A stretch of DNA of 64,000 nucleotides from Gemmatimonas sp. (GTDB lineage: Bacteria; Gemmatimonadota; Gemmatimonadetes; Gemmatimonadales; Gemmatimonadaceae). Below, in pieces: positions 62,443 to 64,000 of the stretch. The notes beneath the pieces are model-generated. The model saw only the letters and a list, made by a program, of their open reading frames with translations, was not told where the DNA came from and did not search any database. The DNA lies in assembly GCA_021154325.1 (NCBI GenBank), contig JAJKIR010000159.1:1-64000 (forward strand). The letters run 5' to 3'. How positions within the stretch are numbered: position 1 is the first letter of the stretch; the number at the start of each line of letters is the position of its first letter. The position numbers and the translations under genes are program-made.

Positions 62443-64000
62443 ATGTCCCCTTGGATTCTCGCCGCGCTCGCTGGTCTCGTGTTCGCGTTCCTGCAGTATG
62501 TGGGACGTGATCTGCGCCTCGGCGCGCGCGCGATTCTGCCGGCGGCGCTCCGTGCCGTCGCCATCACGCTGCTCGCCGCACTACTGCTCGACGCGCCGGC
62601 GGGCCGCCGTAAGCCGCTCGCGACATGGGTCGCGCTCGACGCGTCCGCGAGCTGGCGGCGGGGAGGCGATACGAGCGCCTGGCGGCGCGCGTGGCGTGAG
62701 GTGCGCGCGGCACGTCCCGAGTCACTCTTCCTCTTCGGCGACTCGCTGCGCGCGCTGCGCGGCACCGACAGCCTAACGACTCCCGGTGATCTCGCCTCGA
62801 CCGCGCGGCCTGCGGTCGAGCGCGCGCTCGGCCGCGGTCATCCGCTGGTCGTGGTCACCGATGGTGAGCTTGCCGACCCGGAGGCCCTGAACGAGCTGCC
62901 CGCGGGCTCACGGGTGATCGTCGAACCGCACCGTTCGGCGTCTGATCTCGCCGTCTCGTCGCTCGAGTTGCCGCGGGCAGTCGTCAGCGGTGACACCGTA
63001 GAGCTGCGCGTCGGTCTGGTGGCCGGTGGCAGCGGCGCGTCGGCGGCAACGCTCGCAATCACGGTCGGCGACGCGTCCGTGCTCAGCGTCCCCGTGGACG
63101 CGTTGGCGCCGTATGCCGAGCGTGCCCTCACCGTGCGTGCACGCATGGAGGGTCGGGAAGGGCCGACCATCGTGCGCGCGATCGTGCGGAGCCCGGGCGA
63201 CACCGAGGCGCATAACGATACCCTGGCCATGGCGGTGGATCTGTCGCGCGCGGCGAGCGCGGTGTTCGTCTCGACGTCCCCGGACTTCGATGCTCGTTAT
63301 GCACTGAGCGTGCTGCGCGGCGCCCTTGCCGTGCCGACGCGTGGCTACTTTCGGGTCGCGCCGGGAGCGTGGCGTGTCGACGGCTCGCTCGCGGCGGTGT
63401 CCGAGGCTGACGTTCGCACCGCGTTTCGCGACGCGCCCGTCGCGATCCTGCACGGCGACACGTCCGCGTTCGGCGCGCCGCGCAGCGCAACGAGTGGCCC
63501 GCTCGCGCTGGTGGTTCCCGCTGCGGCGAGCGACGGCGAGTGGTACGCCGCGGACGCACCGCCCTCGCCGCTCGCTCCCGCCTTGAGCGGACTGCCCTGG
63601 GACAGCCTGCCGCCGATCACCGTCGGTGCGGCGCCGCCGGCGGGCCAATGGCGTGCCCTCGAGGTGCGCCGTGGGCGGGAGGAGGACCGACGTGTCATCA
63701 TCGCTGGGAGCGACACGCCGCGCCGCGTCGTGATCGTTGCGGCATCGGGACTCTGGCGTTGGCGCTTCCGCGGCGGTGCTTCCGCAGATGCGTTCACCGC
63801 GCTCTGGGGCAGCCTCTTCGACTGGCTCGCGGCCGAACGCGCCGATCGCAGGGCGGCCGTCCCAACCGGAATCGTGGTGCGCGCGGGCGAGCCGGTCCGC
63901 TGGCACCGCGGAAGCGCGACGGACTCCGCGGTGCTCGTCGTGCTCCGGCGTGTGGCTCGCAATGATTCCGCCCGCGTAGATTCGATGACGCTGCGCTTCC
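62443..64000 (+). CDS. membrane-anchored protein of unknown function, cut by the window edge
   Basis: Open from ATG 62443 to the right edge without a stop (at least 519 residues). MSPWILAALAGLVFAFLQYV is a hydrophobic start and a second hydrophobic stretch (residues about 35-50) follows. The segment ATWVALDASASWRR and then HPLVVVTDGELADPEALNEL recalls von Willebrand factor A-like proteins of the BatA/aerotolerance group, but a complete metal site is not evident. The rest is rich in short beta strands, suggesting tandem Ig-like domains facing the periplasm. Codon use is like that of its neighbours. The family is not firmly recognised. Confidence 0.7.
   Translation, partial: MSPWILAALAGLVFAFLQYVGRDLRLGARAILPAALRAVAITLLAALLLDAPAGRRKPLATWVALDASASWRRGGDTSAWRRAWREVRAARPESLFLFGDSLRALRGTDSLTTPGDLASTARPAVERALGRGHPLVVVTDGELADPEALNELPAGSRVIVEPHRSASDLAVSSLELPRAVVSGDTVELRVGLVAGGSGASAATLAITVGDASVLSVPVDALAPYAERALTVRARMEGREGPTIVRAIVRSPGDTEAHNDTLAMAVDLSRAASAVFVSTSPDFDARYALSVLRGALAVPTRGYFRVAPGAWRVDGSLAAVSEADVRTAFRDAPVAILHGDTSAFGAPRSATSGPLALVVPAAASDGEWYAADAPPSPLAPALSGLPWDSLPPITVGAAPPAGQWRALEVRRGREEDRRVIIAGSDTPRRVVIVAASGLWRWRFRGGASADAFTALWGSLFDWLAAERADRRAAVPTGIVVRAGEPVRWHRGSATDSAVLVVLRRVARNDSARVDSMTLRF

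Overview
This 64 kb window is GC-rich (about two-thirds G+C by eye), densely coded and mostly read left to right. It reads as chromosome from a diderm bacterium. It has outer-membrane proteins (FadL-type), two lipoprotein signal peptidases, and a MurE with the DNPR motif typical of meso-diaminopimelate peptidoglycan. It also carries traits more often met in monoderms or deep-branching phyla: DivIVA, the c-di-AMP synthase CdaA, a PASTA-bearing FtsI and a eukaryote-like type 2 IleS. I infer Gemmatimonadota or a close relative. No rRNA, phage, transposase or CRISPR array was seen. One tRNA gene (Val, anticodon TAC) is present.

Layout. (1) 0.2-6.2 kb, minus strand: an SGNH/GDSL esterase, a FadL-type porin, a large zinc-peptidase/beta-propeller protein and a small membrane protein. 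(2) 6.3-22 kb, plus strand: housekeeping genes tilS, hpt, ftsH, folP, cdaA, a DUF2723 membrane protein, yggS, divIVA, a purine nucleoside phosphorylase, ileS, dksA-like, two adjacent lspA genes and rluD. (3) 22-41 kb: one long signalling operon with cheW, cheY, cheA, cheC, a 931-residue TPR protein, a DUF4388 protein, three roadblock/LC7 proteins, an MglA GTPase, a protein with two DnaA-type AAA+ ATPase domains, a DUF4388/TPR protein, cheR, cheD, cheB, two more cheW genes, a TPR protein and a membrane zinc peptidase. (4) 41.2-44.5 kb: a probably leaderless 57-residue membrane protein gene, tRNA-Val, a secreted TPR protein and, convergent to it, a YegS-type lipid kinase. (5) 44.6-62.4 kb: the division and cell wall (dcw) cluster rsmH, ftsL, ftsI, murE, murF, mraY, murD, ftsW, murG, murC, ftsQ, ftsA, ftsZ, then an M23 peptidase and a strong terminator. 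A further gene runs off the right edge.

The strongest candidate for an undescribed system is region 3. It is a complete CheA/B/C/D/R/W/Y adaptation pathway with no chemoreceptor gene, fused in one operon to an MglA/roadblock polarity switch, PATAN-like DUF4388 scaffolds and a twin DnaA-type ATPase that lacks the DnaA DNA-binding domain. I infer control of cell polarity, surface motility or type IV pili rather than of flagella.

Two sequence-level signals are independent of any gene. First, the asymmetric octamer CGTTAGGC (or its complement) occurs about 41 times by my hand count, where base composition predicts two or three. It is balanced between strands, mostly inside genes and found in all permitted reading frames. 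Second, nearly every intergenic gap longer than about 30 bp inside the operons holds an imperfect tandem array with a 7-bp period, often with two complementary arms. These arrays start at the stop codon of the upstream gene, and several fill the gap up to the next start codon. The repeat unit differs between sites (GTGAACG, GGGACGC, AGCACCT, CAGCTAT, GCAGAGG and others), but the period is always seven.
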